Source: CBDBES01 sp965204465 (lineage in GTDB: Bacteria; Spirochaetota; Leptospiria; Turneriellales; CBDBES01). From it: a DNA stretch of 64,000 nucleotides. The DNA lies in the NCBI GenBank assembly GCA_965204465.1, contig OZ241995.1:1054001-1118000 (forward strand), in the 5' to 3' direction. Below are positions 9,000 to 17,205 of the stretch, one piece after another (positions within the stretch are counted from its first letter, which is position 1; every line of letters begins with the position of its first letter). The notes under the pieces are model-generated. The model saw only the letters and a list, made by a program, of their open reading frames with translations. It was not told the origin of the DNA and did not search any database. The position numbers and the translations under genes were made by a program.

Positions 9000-10262
9000 T
9001 TACCAGGTGATACAGATGAATCTCCCGCCTCCTAAACATCCGGCAGTGGAGCCTCTGCTACCAAAGTCGTCATCAGATCGGGTAGGAGGTTGTTCGTTGA
9101 TTCTATATAGTATTCTTGAAGCACTCAGGGTCAATGAATTACTAGACCAATTATTACAACGTCGTGTAGAATTAGCACCCGTTAGGATATCAACACGCCC
9201 CTCCCCCGTCATAGAAATCCCGCTCCTTTTGACCACTCCTGCGGCGAGTAAATTATTTTTGAAAGGTGTTTGGGCTTGCCCATCAAACATCTTACCATAG
9301 CGTCTTTGTATTAATTTGTTATTCAAGTCTGCTGCTCTGTCCAGATCAGGATCATCGAGAGCGTCAGCGCTATTCAAAGGTCCCATGACCGGCCTCTGTC
9401 TGTAATAAGGAATGCCTAAACCATTATTCAGACTTGGGTTTTCTGAGCTGTAGTGCACCATTAATGTAGTGTTCACTCCATAGATACCCGCGGGGCGGGC
9501 GTTAATAGGGCAAAGGCCTCTTTGAGAGAGAATAAGCTCAGCATGATTGCTTCTCGTAGCGGGAGAAATAGTAGTACTAATTGCGGCAGTACGGCGGATA
9601 TTCGTACTCCAAAGAAAAATCGGAGTAACGGCTGCCTGATATCTCACATCAAAGAACATTGTGCCGGCAGCATTTTCAGAAAAATCGATTTCCACCTCTG
9701 GGCCAAGCCCCCCTAAGCCCACATAATTGTAGCAGGCTACCATGATGTCATAACCCAGGGCTTCGCTCTCTATCGGGTTAGCAGGGTCTCTGTTTCTATT
9801 CAAAAAAGTAATATCTCCTTTATTGATTCTACCATCATCGCCGCTTTTCTCAATATAGGCCGTGATATAAAATCCAAATTGGTAAAGGTTAAAGATTTCT
9901 TCAGAAACTGCTTCAGGAAGACGAAAGGGGATATCTAATGGGCTGCTGCCACTATAGTCTCTTGAGCCGATGACAGCATATTCACGATATTGATGCATGT
10001 CTAACTCGGGCGCTTCATTAGAGTTAGCTCTTTCAACGAGAGGACGGATCTCCCCGGCTGTAGCGCAAGCGATCGATGCCCTTGATCTGGCAAAAATAAC
10101 GAAGTTGATTTTATCTCCCGGATCAGCGACTCCCTCTAAGCCTCGGATGGATATCATAGCATTATTCATTCCTTGGTCATTCATGGATTGGTCATTAATA
10201 TTGTTCAAATCTTCGCAAGAGATTGCAAACAAGAAAAGCGATAAAAAAATTATTTTTTTCAT
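9000..10262 (-). CDS. Lipoprotein, possibly with a C-terminal DUF1554-like domain
   Basis: 420 residues. The first 16 are a classical lipoprotein signal (MKKIIFLSLFLFAISC, Cys16), followed by an Asn/Asp/Met-rich linker and a conserved-looking beta-rich region from residue 37 (ISIRGLEGVADPGD). The C-terminal part has RRCNNWSSNS, a glycine/serine-rich turn, AGCLGGG and a closing ICITW. That pattern of CxxW and late Cys residues resembles the DUF1554 (endostatin-like) fold found in many Leptospira lipoproteins, though I cannot align it fully. Probably outer-membrane or surface exposed. It is flanked by long noncoding stretches and looks monocistronic. Base composition is richer in GC than its neighbours. 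Confidence 0.65.
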   Translation of the reverse strand: MKKIIFLSLFLFAISCEDLNNINDQSMNDQGMNNAMISIRGLEGVADPGDKINFVIFARSRASIACATAGEIRPLVERANSNEAPELDMHQYREYAVIGSRDYSGSSPLDIPFRLPEAVSEEIFNLYQFGFYITAYIEKSGDDGRINKGDITFLNRNRDPANPIESEALGYDIMVACYNYVGLGGLGPEVEIDFSENAAGTMFFDVRYQAAVTPIFLWSTNIRRTAAISTTISPATRSNHAELILSQRGLCPINARPAGIYGVNTTLMVHYSSENPSLNNGLGIPYYRQRPVMGPLNSADALDDPDLDRAADLNNKLIQRRYGKMFDGQAQTPFKNNLLAAGVVKRSGISMTGEGRVDILTGANSTRRCNNWSSNSLTLSASRILYRINEQPPTRSDDDFGSRGSTAGCLGGGRFICITW

Positions 10263-10590
10263 ATTAAAACCCCTAAAATATAAATTTAGGCCATATCTGG
10301 ATTATAAAATACTATGTTAAAATATCTAACATTGAATCAAGTAGTTTTTTAGAAAAGATTCGGTGCTGGGTAGTTTTTCATACAATGCCGTTCAATTTTT
10401 TATATTTCTTTAAGCTAAGTATCAAATTAACCTGACTGAGTTCAATCAAGGCTTTGGCTATTTAGATGTGCATACCGATGCTGGCCAGAAAAGAAAAATG
10501 AAAAGGGGCAGATAAACCTGTTACTAACTCTCCCCTGGATCAGACTGATTCCTTAGTATGTTCAGAAGTACCCATAATGAAATAACCAAT
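10263..10590. other. Intergenic stretch without a recognisable gene
   Basis: Holds the upstream region of the minus-strand lipoprotein and the downstream region of pgsA. A short phrase GCCGTTCAATTTTT at 10387-10400 resembles sites near 43445 and 55683. A plus-strand frame (about 10432-10516) is open for some 27 codons but has no start or recognisable product. Confidence 0.45.
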
Positions 10591-11151
10591 TTATTTTCGT
10601 TTAAAAGCAATATCCCAGTAAGCACGACCATAGGCGATCATACCCCCTAAGAATACGAATAATAATGGAATAAGACTCCAATGCCTGTATTCCCATTTAA
10701 AAAAATAAATGAATCCGACTATGGAGAATAAAAAAACGCCAGATTTTCCCCAATAGTTTGGCTGTCCTAGTGTATTTCTTTTCAATAGAAGGAAAGTACC
10801 TAACCAGATTCCCATTATCTCTCTGAATATGATAATGATGATAACCAATAAAGGAAAATCTCTATAGATATTTAGAAAGAATAAAATACTTAGGATCGCA
10901 ATCTTATCTGCAATCGGGTCTAAATATTGCCCTATGGGAGTTTCCTGGCCTAGTCTTCTGGCTAAGAATCCATCTAAAAAATCAGTTAGAATCATAATGC
11001 ATGCAATGATCAGTACTACTGGAAAATACCTTGGCTGTGTTTCACTCCTATCCCAGAAAAACCAAATAAAAGGGATCAATATCACTCTCGACATGGAAAG
11101 AAAATTAGAAATTGTGAATAGTTTACTCTTAAAAAGTTTTTTGAAATACAT
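10591..11151 (-). CDS. pgsA: CDP-diacylglycerol--glycerol-3-phosphate 3-phosphatidyltransferase
   Basis: A 186-residue multi-pass membrane enzyme. It has the complete CDP-alcohol phosphotransferase signature D-x2-D-G-x2-A-R-x8-G-x3-D-x3-D: DFLDGFLARR at about 56-65, then G and the last two Asp in GQYLDPIAD. Length and four to five further hydrophobic segments fit PgsA. It makes phosphatidylglycerol phosphate, the first committed step to phosphatidylglycerol and cardiolipin in the inner membrane. The signature alone does not separate PgsA from phosphatidylserine or inositol synthases; the small size and start (NFLSMSRVILIPF) favour PgsA. It lies 50 bp after purA on the same strand. Confidence 0.85.
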   Translation of the reverse strand: MYFKKLFKSKLFTISNFLSMSRVILIPFIWFFWDRSETQPRYFPVVLIIACIMILTDFLDGFLARRLGQETPIGQYLDPIADKIAILSILFFLNIYRDFPLLVIIIIIFREIMGIWLGTFLLLKRNTLGQPNYWGKSGVFLFSIVGFIYFFKWEYRHWSLIPLLFVFLGGMIAYGRAYWDIAFKRK

Positions 11152-11201
11152 ATTAATAAGGGATTAAAGTTAGTGGAGAATACGATCTTTTTTGAAAAAG
11201 A

Positions 11202-12470
11202 TTATAATTCAATCGTCTGCTTTCTACCAGGACCAACGGATATCCATTTAATAGGAATTCCGCAAAACTTTTCCAGTGCATGAATATATTTACGAGCATT
11301 TTTAGGTATATCTTTGAATTTTCTGCATTCAGCAGTAGATTCTTTCCAGCCTGGGAATGTCTCATATAAAACCTTTATCTGATCACAACTATGAGATGGA
11401 AAATAATCAATTCTTTTACCTTGTAATTCGTATCCAACACCAACTTTAATAGTGTCCATGGAATCCAGTACATCTAATTTACTTAGAAATAAACTCGTAA
11501 GACCGTTTATCTTGGCAGAATGTCTTATAACAGGAACATCAAACCATCCGCATCTTCTGGATCTTCCAGTAACAGAACCAAATTCATTGCCTAACTCCCT
11601 CAATCTTTCAGAATCCTTTTCATCTAACTCACTAGGAAAAGGACCCTCCCCAACCCTTGTGGTATAAGCCTTTGTAACTCCAATAACTTCTTTAAGATAG
11701 CGAAAATTAAGACCGCTTCCACTCAATGCGCCTCCTGTCGTTGGGCTTGAACTGGTTACATAAGGATAAGTTCCGAAATCTACATCAAGCATTGTACCCT
11801 GAGCCCCTTCCAGTAATATCTTTCTACCCGATTCGGCCTCCATATTCAAATAATAAGGAGCATTGATCATAAAACCTGAAATTTTAGAACGAATACCCTT
11901 TAGGTAATCTGTCATTTCTTTTAATTTTAAAGGCTTACCGTTATATATTTTTTCTAAATGTAGGTTCTTCCTCTTAACCAAAGAAGGAAGTATATTACTA
12001 TAAAAATCGTCACAAAATAAATGCCCAAGACGAACTCCATATCTGGCAACTTTATCTGCATAACAAAAACCAATTCCCTTTTTAGTAGTGCCAATGTTGA
12101 GCATGTCTTTATCTTCTTCTTCTTTGGAATCCATTAATTTGTGAAAAGGAAGTACTAAATGCGCATTGTCGGCCAGACGGATACGGTCTTTGACTCTTAT
12201 TCCCTTCTTCTGAAGTATCTCAATTTCCTGAAAAAGAACTTCAACGTCTATCACCATACCACCACCTAGTATACAGGTAACATGATCATTTAAAATACCA
12301 GAAGGAATTAAATTGAAAATATGACTATCCCCATCAACATTTACTGTATGACCAGCATTTGCACCACCCTGAAATCTAACTACAATGTTATGTCTCTGAG
12401 TAAGAAAATCAATGGCTTTCGCCTTCCCTTCATCTCCCCATTGAGTGCCTACAGCTAAAGAAACTGACAT
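11202..12470 (-). CDS. purA: Adenylosuccinate synthetase
   Basis: 422 residues, normal length for PurA. Recognisable blocks are GTQWGDEGKAK near the N-terminus, FQGGANAGHTV, LIPSGIL, LLEGAQGTMLDVDFGTYPYVTSS, TRVGEGPFPSE and the C-terminal WISVGPGRKQTI. The enzyme joins IMP and aspartate with GTP to give adenylosuccinate, the branch step to AMP, in the cytosol. One oddity: the usual GDEGKGK loop reads GDEGKAK here, a Gly to Ala change next to the catalytic region. The other motifs are intact, so it is probably active. pgsA follows on the same strand. Confidence 0.94.
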   Translation of the reverse strand: MSVSLAVGTQWGDEGKAKAIDFLTQRHNIVVRFQGGANAGHTVNVDGDSHIFNLIPSGILNDHVTCILGGGMVIDVEVLFQEIEILQKKGIRVKDRIRLADNAHLVLPFHKLMDSKEEEDKDMLNIGTTKKGIGFCYADKVARYGVRLGHLFCDDFYSNILPSLVKRKNLHLEKIYNGKPLKLKEMTDYLKGIRSKISGFMINAPYYLNMEAESGRKILLEGAQGTMLDVDFGTYPYVTSSSPTTGGALSGSGLNFRYLKEVIGVTKAYTTRVGEGPFPSELDEKDSERLRELGNEFGSVTGRSRRCGWFDVPVIRHSAKINGLTSLFLSKLDVLDSMDTIKVGVGYELQGKRIDYFPSHSCDQIKVLYETFPGWKESTAECRKFKDIPKNARKYIHALEKFCGIPIKWISVGPGRKQTIEL

Positions 12471-12654
12471 AGATCAAACCAAACATCTAAAGATGAACAA
12501 TCCTTCAAACATTTTTTGTAGTAGAAAGGTTTTTTATGAAAAATAATTTCGGGAAGTTCAAGATATTTGGCAGCTATATATCTTATTGTACAAGGTATAA
12601 TAAAGTGTCGATCTGCTTGCTAATTAAAGCAAAGATTAATTAGTTTATTTTAGT

Positions 12655-12814
12655 ATTTCTTGAGATTGTTTGTATGATAAGAACCATCTACATATCCCAC
12701 CATAGAATGAGAAACAGTATTATGGTCATAGCATGGATTGACTTTTTTATATGCTATATTATCGTCTGCCACTACAAAACATCCATGTTCCCCACCCCAG
12801 ACACTTGGCCTCCT
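12655..12814 (-). pseudogene. Fragment of an IS1595-type transposase
   Basis: The minus-strand reading contains ADDNIAYKKVNPCYDHNTVS then HSM and HTNN. This closely parallels TDDNMVYRKINPCYNHKSVS and HTNN of the intact transposase at 15384-16274. Only about 50 codons remain. It is cut on its upstream side exactly at the left end of the IS1182-like element (12815). Confidence 0.8.
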
Positions 12815-14313
12815 GGGGCTGTCTAAAAAGGGAGTGATTTTTCATTGACTTTGCCAATACAGGCGCTTAATAAGAGTCTTTTGAGTAGTATTTGGGGAAC
12901 AGCCTGCGGCTGGGCTGGAGGTGCGGAATAGACTTTAACATTGGCTCTATAACCGTTAACTGTTTTTCTTGATAACTTCTCTTTAATAAATGTCAGCACC
13001 TTGCCCTGAGGACAGCGATAAGTATCAGATGATTTTTCATAAAGAAACTGATCTTTGCAAACCTTTGCCTGATGATACTTTTTTGTCTTTTCAGGATGAT
13101 AGGTAGAATACTTCACATTAGCTTTTATATCTTTATCTTCTAAATGTTGATAGTTCTCTTCACTGCCATAGGCAGAATCCGCTGTAACCGAATCTGCTTT
13201 TACGCCTGTATTTTTCTCTGTGCCATCGACTAAATCAATCAGTTTATCAGTATCACCTGAGGTCTGCGAGATGGAGTAATCTAAAACAAACCCATCACTC
13301 GTGGCAACACCCTCATTATATCCAGGCTTGATCACTTCGTCTTTTTGAAACATAGCTATCGCATCGGGGTCTGTCTTCGAATAGCTCCTACGCTTACCTA
13401 ATAATAATTTTGAATAATTATATTTCTTGAGCCGATGTAATAATACTTTTAGCCGACGGAACTTCGCTTTCCTGTCCCGCGCAGCATCACGGCTTATCTC
13501 ATGATCTTTTAATTGTGAATTAACATCTGTGATCATCTTATCTATATCAGAATCCGAGAAGTTCCTGTTACTTGTCTCAGAGTAATCACCATTACCGTAT
13601 TCTTTACCCTCTGACTTCTCAATGCGAGAAATATAGGAAAAAAGCATGTCTAACTCTGATTCTATCTTCGCTGTTTGGTTTTTTACACGCTTGCCCCAGA
13701 TCACCTTATGACGATTCGCATCTGCCTCGAATTTAGAATGATCTATGAAAATATCTTTAGCAGTAATAATACCATTCTTTATACCTATTTGAATCACCTC
13801 CTGGAATATCTTTTTTATATCTTTCTCTAAACGAGAACGAAAATTATTCAGGGTACGAAAATCTATGATCTTATTCCCACTGAGCCACTTAAAGGCAATG
13901 TTCTCTCTAAGCAATTTAGCTACCCCACGACAGCTATAGGTCTTGTAAGTAAGAGCCAGAAGCCACACACTTAACAATAACCTGGGATTATAGGCGCTGG
14001 CTCCCCCACCTTTATAGCTGGATATAAGAGAATCAATATTGATTTTGTCCATAGCAAGCTTGATAAAGCGTGCAATATGAAACTTAGGCAGGGATTGCTC
14101 AATATCCTCCGGAAAAAGCTCTCTCTGTCCTGTATCGTATTCCTTAAAGGTTACCTGCCTGTGTAGATATTTCTTATCATTTACCTCTTGCGGAGGCAGG
14201 TCTATAAATAAAAGTGAATTATTCTGAGACATAACGTAGAATAGAGCAAAATCGATTTATCCTGACAAGTAATTATAATAGACTTTTTCTCGTAAGCCTT
14301 TTTAGACAGCCCC
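12815..14313 (-). mobile_element. IS1182-like insertion sequence, about 1.5 kb
   Basis: Perfect 16-bp terminal inverted repeats: GGGGCTGTCTAAAAAG at 12815 and CTTTTTAGACAGCCCC ending at 14313. One transposase gene fills it. I see no clear target-site duplication (TCCT before, ATGT after). It abuts a fragment of another transposase on one side and anonymous sequence near the dead methyltransferase on the other. Confidence 0.88.
12823..14232 (-). CDS. IS1182-like transposase
   Basis: 469 residues. The N-terminal DUF772-type domain has LPKFHIARFIKLAMDKI, YNPRLLLSVWLLAL, FKWLSGN and DFRTLNNFR. The DDE region then has the first Asp in IFIDHSKFEADANRHKV, a second in VTADSAYGSEENYQ, and a charged insertion around 220-260. 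The C-terminal cysteine-containing tail looks wrong. After VYSAPPAQPQ the frame reads a short unrelated tail, while another frame would give a Cys-rich continuation. A frameshift near 12910-12925 may therefore have removed the catalytic Glu region. Possibly inactive. Confidence 0.85.
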   Translation of the reverse strand: MSQNNSLLFIDLPPQEVNDKKYLHRQVTFKEYDTGQRELFPEDIEQSLPKFHIARFIKLAMDKINIDSLISSYKGGGASAYNPRLLLSVWLLALTYKTYSCRGVAKLLRENIAFKWLSGNKIIDFRTLNNFRSRLEKDIKKIFQEVIQIGIKNGIITAKDIFIDHSKFEADANRHKVIWGKRVKNQTAKIESELDMLFSYISRIEKSEGKEYGNGDYSETSNRNFSDSDIDKMITDVNSQLKDHEISRDAARDRKAKFRRLKVLLHRLKKYNYSKLLLGKRRSYSKTDPDAIAMFQKDEVIKPGYNEGVATSDGFVLDYSISQTSGDTDKLIDLVDGTEKNTGVKADSVTADSAYGSEENYQHLEDKDIKANVKYSTYHPEKTKKYHQAKVCKDQFLYEKSSDTYRCPQGKVLTFIKEKLSRKTVNGYRANVKVYSAPPAQPQAVPQILLKRLLLSACIGKVNEKSLPF

Positions 14314-14413
14314 ATGTGGCCTGAAAATTTAAACAATGTTGAAAAAGGTATATTTAGAACAAGATATTAAAGAATGGGGTAAAAATATAAACATAAAAAA
14401 AATTGGAGAATAT

Positions 14414-15247
14414 TTAAAGATATAATGACCCATTAAGAGATGTTTCTTTTTTTATTCTTTCTTTAGAGATTGAAACATAATCTTTATTTATTTCAAATCC
14501 TATGTATTTTCTATTATTCTTTTTTGCTGCAACGGCAGTGGTACCAGAGCCTAAAAATGGATCAAGAACAATATCATTTTTTTTAGAAGTCGTCAATATA
14601 AGTTTTTCTATTAATTCTAAAGGATACGTCGCATGATGATTTTCAAAAGGTTTTACTATTTGTTTAATAATATCTTTATCAAATTCAAGTTCTTTTGATT
14701 TTTCATGGTCATAATTATATTTTTGAGATTTTACAAAGTGGAAAATATTTTCATATCTTGGTAATCTGCGATCGGGTGAATATGAAGGAATAGCGTTTGG
14801 TTTATGTCATATAATATTATTCCTGAGAATCCATCCTTGATCTTGCATTTCAATCGCTATTCTTGCAGGAATCATTAAAAGTTGTTTATACTGTAAAATT
14901 TTTCCATTTGGTTTGCATATTTTATGATCCTTATAGTGATAATCTGTTTTTCTAGCAAATCTACCTTTATTTCTTGAAAAACCTTTTGTTCCAAAATAAA
15001 TATCTCCTATATTAAGATAAAATGATCCATGAGGGGCTAAGACATTTTTCAATAATTTTGAAAAATTTAAAAAATTTTTAACGTAATCTAAAGGATTTAA
15101 TTCTCTGCCTATAGTTTCATTGCCATATTGGCGACATCCAAAGTATGGGGGCGATGTTATAATTAAGTCAATAGAATTTGTATCTGTTTTTTTTAATAAA
15201 TGTAAAGAGTCTCCTAAAATAATCTGATTTATGAAATCTTTAGCCAT
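14414..15247 (-). pseudogene. DNA methyltransferase (beta class, probably m4C) with one nonsense codon
   Basis: One continuous minus-strand frame of about 277 codons, interrupted only by TGA at 14807-14809. Before it lie the start MAKDFINQIILGDSL, the catalytic motif IV TSPPY and ILRNNII. After the stop come HKPN, then the AdoMet-binding motif DPFLGSGTT. TSPPY before the FxGxG motif marks a beta-class enzyme, usually N4-cytosine. In this family a Trp precedes HKPN, so the TGA most simply replaces TGG. Other genes here end in TGA and the tRNA-Trp has a CCA anticodon, so TGA is a normal stop. The ORF was likely silenced recently. A partner endonuclease is not visible beside it. Confidence 0.85.
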
Positions 15248-15259
15248 TTATTTTAATTT

Positions 15260-16275
15260 TTGAGTATTTTTATTTTTTTCCTTCCTCGAATTGTTTTTTA
15301 AAAATGATTTATTTTTTTGTGGTTTATTGCCTATACCTAAGAGCTCCTTAAATGAAGACTCTGTGTAAAAAAATTTAGTTTTTTTAGGCATTAACTAACT
15401 CTTTATAAGTTTTCGTCTTTTTGTATAAGTTATTAAAAAGTAATGAGAATTTTTCTTTTTGATCTCTGTTATTGTATCTAAAAACATATTCATTCACATA
15501 TTTTTGCAAATGTTTTTTACTCATATAGTGATAAATTCCAATGTATCCACGTTTGAACAATGACCAGAAATTTTCGATATTATTAGTATGGCAAGTACCA
15601 TTTACATATTCTTTCATAGAATGGGATACAGATTTATGATTGTAGCATGGATTAATTTTTCTGTATACCATATTATCATCTGTCATAATACTTGAACCAA
15701 AAGCAACGTTATCATAAATATATCCCTTTAGGGTCATGGCCTTTGTGTTCTGGACATGGGAAGCTTTGATCTTTTTTGTATCCCTTTCTATAATCCCTAT
15801 AATAGGAGCTTTGGGAGTAAGTGCTCCTTTTTTCTTAGAAGCGTGTTTATTTTTTTCTTTCCCCCTTACAAAAGTTTCGTCTACTTCTACAACTCCAGAT
15901 AATTTTAAATTTTCTTGGTTTGTCAAGTCTCTAAGTCTAGTTAAAATATGCCAAACTGTTCCTTGTCTAATTTCAAGGTCTTTAGAAATTTGAACGCTTG
16001 AAACTCCTTTACTACTTTCAGATAAATAATTCATTACCATAAACCAATAACGTAAGGATAGCTTAGTAGCATGAAATACAGTATTGGTCAAGATTGTAAA
16101 ATCCTTTTTGCACTGTTTACATCTAAAATATTGATATTTTTTCTTGGCTTTACTGATTTTCGATATTTCATTGTGGTTGCAATAAGCACAATATTCACCA
16201 TCTTTAAATCTATTTTTGATTAAATAGTTTTCACAATCCTTGTCATTTTTAAATTTTTTTAGTGTATCAAAGCGT
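15260..16275 (-). mobile_element. IS1595 (ISXO2)-type insertion element
   Basis: Contains one transposase gene. The right boundary lies near 16267-16275, where a host gene is cut. Sequence just inside it (a CACTAAAAAAATTTAA-like end on the minus strand) is loosely similar to TGTGTAAAAAAATTTAG near 15360, perhaps the other inverted repeat. The left boundary is uncertain. Confidence 0.6.
15384..16274 (-). CDS. IS1595-type transposase
   Basis: The frame holds a zinc ribbon (CAYC and CKQC, about 16100-16190), a helix-turn-helix region (SVQISKDLEIRQGTVW), and a DDE-like ISXO2 domain. That domain has DETFVRGKEKNKHA, MTDDNMVYRKI, HTNNIENFWS and GYIGIYHYMSKKHLQ. The visible acidic residues fit the DD(E/N)K set of the family. 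The zinc-ribbon part has no ATG; the first standard start inside the frame is a TTG at 16091, which would drop the zinc ribbon. The element may have lost its start on insertion or may use a rare start. A related fragment lies at 12655-12814. Confidence 0.75.
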   Translation of the reverse strand, partial: RFDTLKKFKNDKDCENYLIKNRFKDGEYCAYCNHNEISKISKAKKKYQYFRCKQCKKDFTILTNTVFHATKLSLRYWFMVMNYLSESSKGVSSVQISKDLEIRQGTVWHILTRLRDLTNQENLKLSGVVEVDETFVRGKEKNKHASKKKGALTPKAPIIGIIERDTKKIKASHVQNTKAMTLKGYIYDNVAFGSSIMTDDNMVYRKINPCYNHKSVSHSMKEYVNGTCHTNNIENFWSLFKRGYIGIYHYMSKKHLQKYVNEYVFRYNNRDQKEKFSLLFNNLYKKTKTYKELVNA

Positions 16276-16485
16276 ATAGTTGCCGAAATTTTTATATTTG
16301 AATACTTCTTTGAGCTTGATCCCTACTGCATCAGATATACTTACAGATAGATATTCATAATTGACCCCTGCTTGATTCGAAAAGTCAAGGATGCTTAATT
16401 TGACTAATTCTGTTTCCTTATCATCTATTTGTTCTTTTGCTAAAATAGAAATAGATAAGAATATAAATAGATAGAACCTATACAT
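16267..16485 (-). pseudogene. 5' fragment of an exported protein cut by the IS1595-type element
   Basis: 72 codons with a signal peptide (MYRFYLFIFLSISILA) followed by LSILDFSNQAGVNYEYLSVS and ISDAVG. This resembles the start of secreted TolB/CsgG-like domains (ILDF..NQ..., then DA.. helix) known from spirochaetes and others. The reading frame runs into IS sequence and stops at once, so the rest of the gene is lost or elsewhere. Family assignment is tentative. Confidence 0.6.
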
Positions 16486-16706
16486 ATCTTTATTTTATAT
16501 ATCGAGCAATATAAACCTCAGCAAAAAAAATCGTATATCAATTCTAAATTCTATCTCCATAAATTAAACTATTGAATAGGGTGTCAAGTAAATTAATAGA
16601 ACTATAGCGGAAAAAAAAAGCTATGATGATATACCTAAAGTCATTGACCCCAAATGGTATTTTTACTAAGAATAGCTGTTTGTTTTTGCATCTAATTTAA
16701 AATATA

Positions 16707-16738
16707 TAGTTGACAGTATGACTCAACTATATTATTAA
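16707..16738 (+). promoter_or_regulatory. Promoter with palindromic operator upstream of the Rrf2-type regulator
   Basis: TAGTTGA at 16707-16713 and TCAACTA at 16723-16729 form a perfect 7-bp inverted repeat with a 9-base gap. The palindrome overlaps a good promoter: TTGACA (16710-16715), 17 bases, TATTAA (16733-16738). A dimeric repressor bound there would block RNA polymerase. Autoregulation by the adjacent Rrf2 protein is the simplest reading and is inference. Confidence 0.65.
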
Positions 16739-16744
16739 TCCCTT

Positions 16745-17158
16745 ATGTTGTTCTCTATGAAAATGGAATATGCCTTGAGAGTTCTTTTTGAGATATTTAA
16801 TGCTCCTAAAGGAATGCCAATAAATCGCAAGGCAATTGCTAAAAATCAGCACATACCAATCCATTTTCTAGAGAAGATAATGCTGTCTTTAAAAGAATCC
16901 TATATCATAGAAAGTGTTAAGGGTCCAAAAGGCGGTTATATTTTAAGAGAAGGTAAAGAAAATATTTCTCTATGGGACATCTATGAGGCCTTAGACTATA
17001 AAGATATTAAAGGTATTCGATGTTTCCCCGGACTAGGGAAAGAATGCGAATACCTGGAGAAATGTAAAATAAAAAATATCTGGTTTGTATTCAATAAAAA
17101 ATTTTATGAACAGCTTTCCACATTAAGAATAAAACCTTTATTGGATATCGCTTTTTAA
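16745..17158 (+). CDS. Rrf2/IscR-type transcriptional regulator of the suf operon
   Basis: 137 residues with the Rrf2 winged helix (MEYALRVLFEIF, then NRKAIAKNQHIPIHFLEKIM and GPKGGYIL). It has three cysteines in the loop before the dimerisation helix: CFPGLGKEC and EKC, spacing C-x7-C-x5-C, close to the Fe-S ligands of IscR. Such proteins sense Fe-S status and adjust Fe-S assembly genes. It lies 47 bp before sufB and behind a palindromic promoter. An internal ATG at 16757 gives a start (MKMEYALR) closer to the family norm. The regulator role is inferred from position and family. Confidence 0.85.
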   Translation: MLFSMKMEYALRVLFEIFNAPKGMPINRKAIAKNQHIPIHFLEKIMLSLKESYIIESVKGPKGGYILREGKENISLWDIYEALDYKDIKGIRCFPGLGKECEYLEKCKIKNIWFVFNKKFYEQLSTLRIKPLLDIAF

Positions 17159-17205
17159 AAGAATAAGAATTCTCTAAAATAAATGCATACAATGAAGAGG
17201 ATAAA

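Noticed and set aside
14314..14413. Possible end of a restriction endonuclease gene on the plus strand
   Set aside because: Only about 30 codons in shifting frames; nothing recognisable.
14807..14809. TGA read as Trp (alternative genetic code)
   Set aside because: Many intact genes here end in TGA, and the only tRNA-Trp seen has anticodon CCA.
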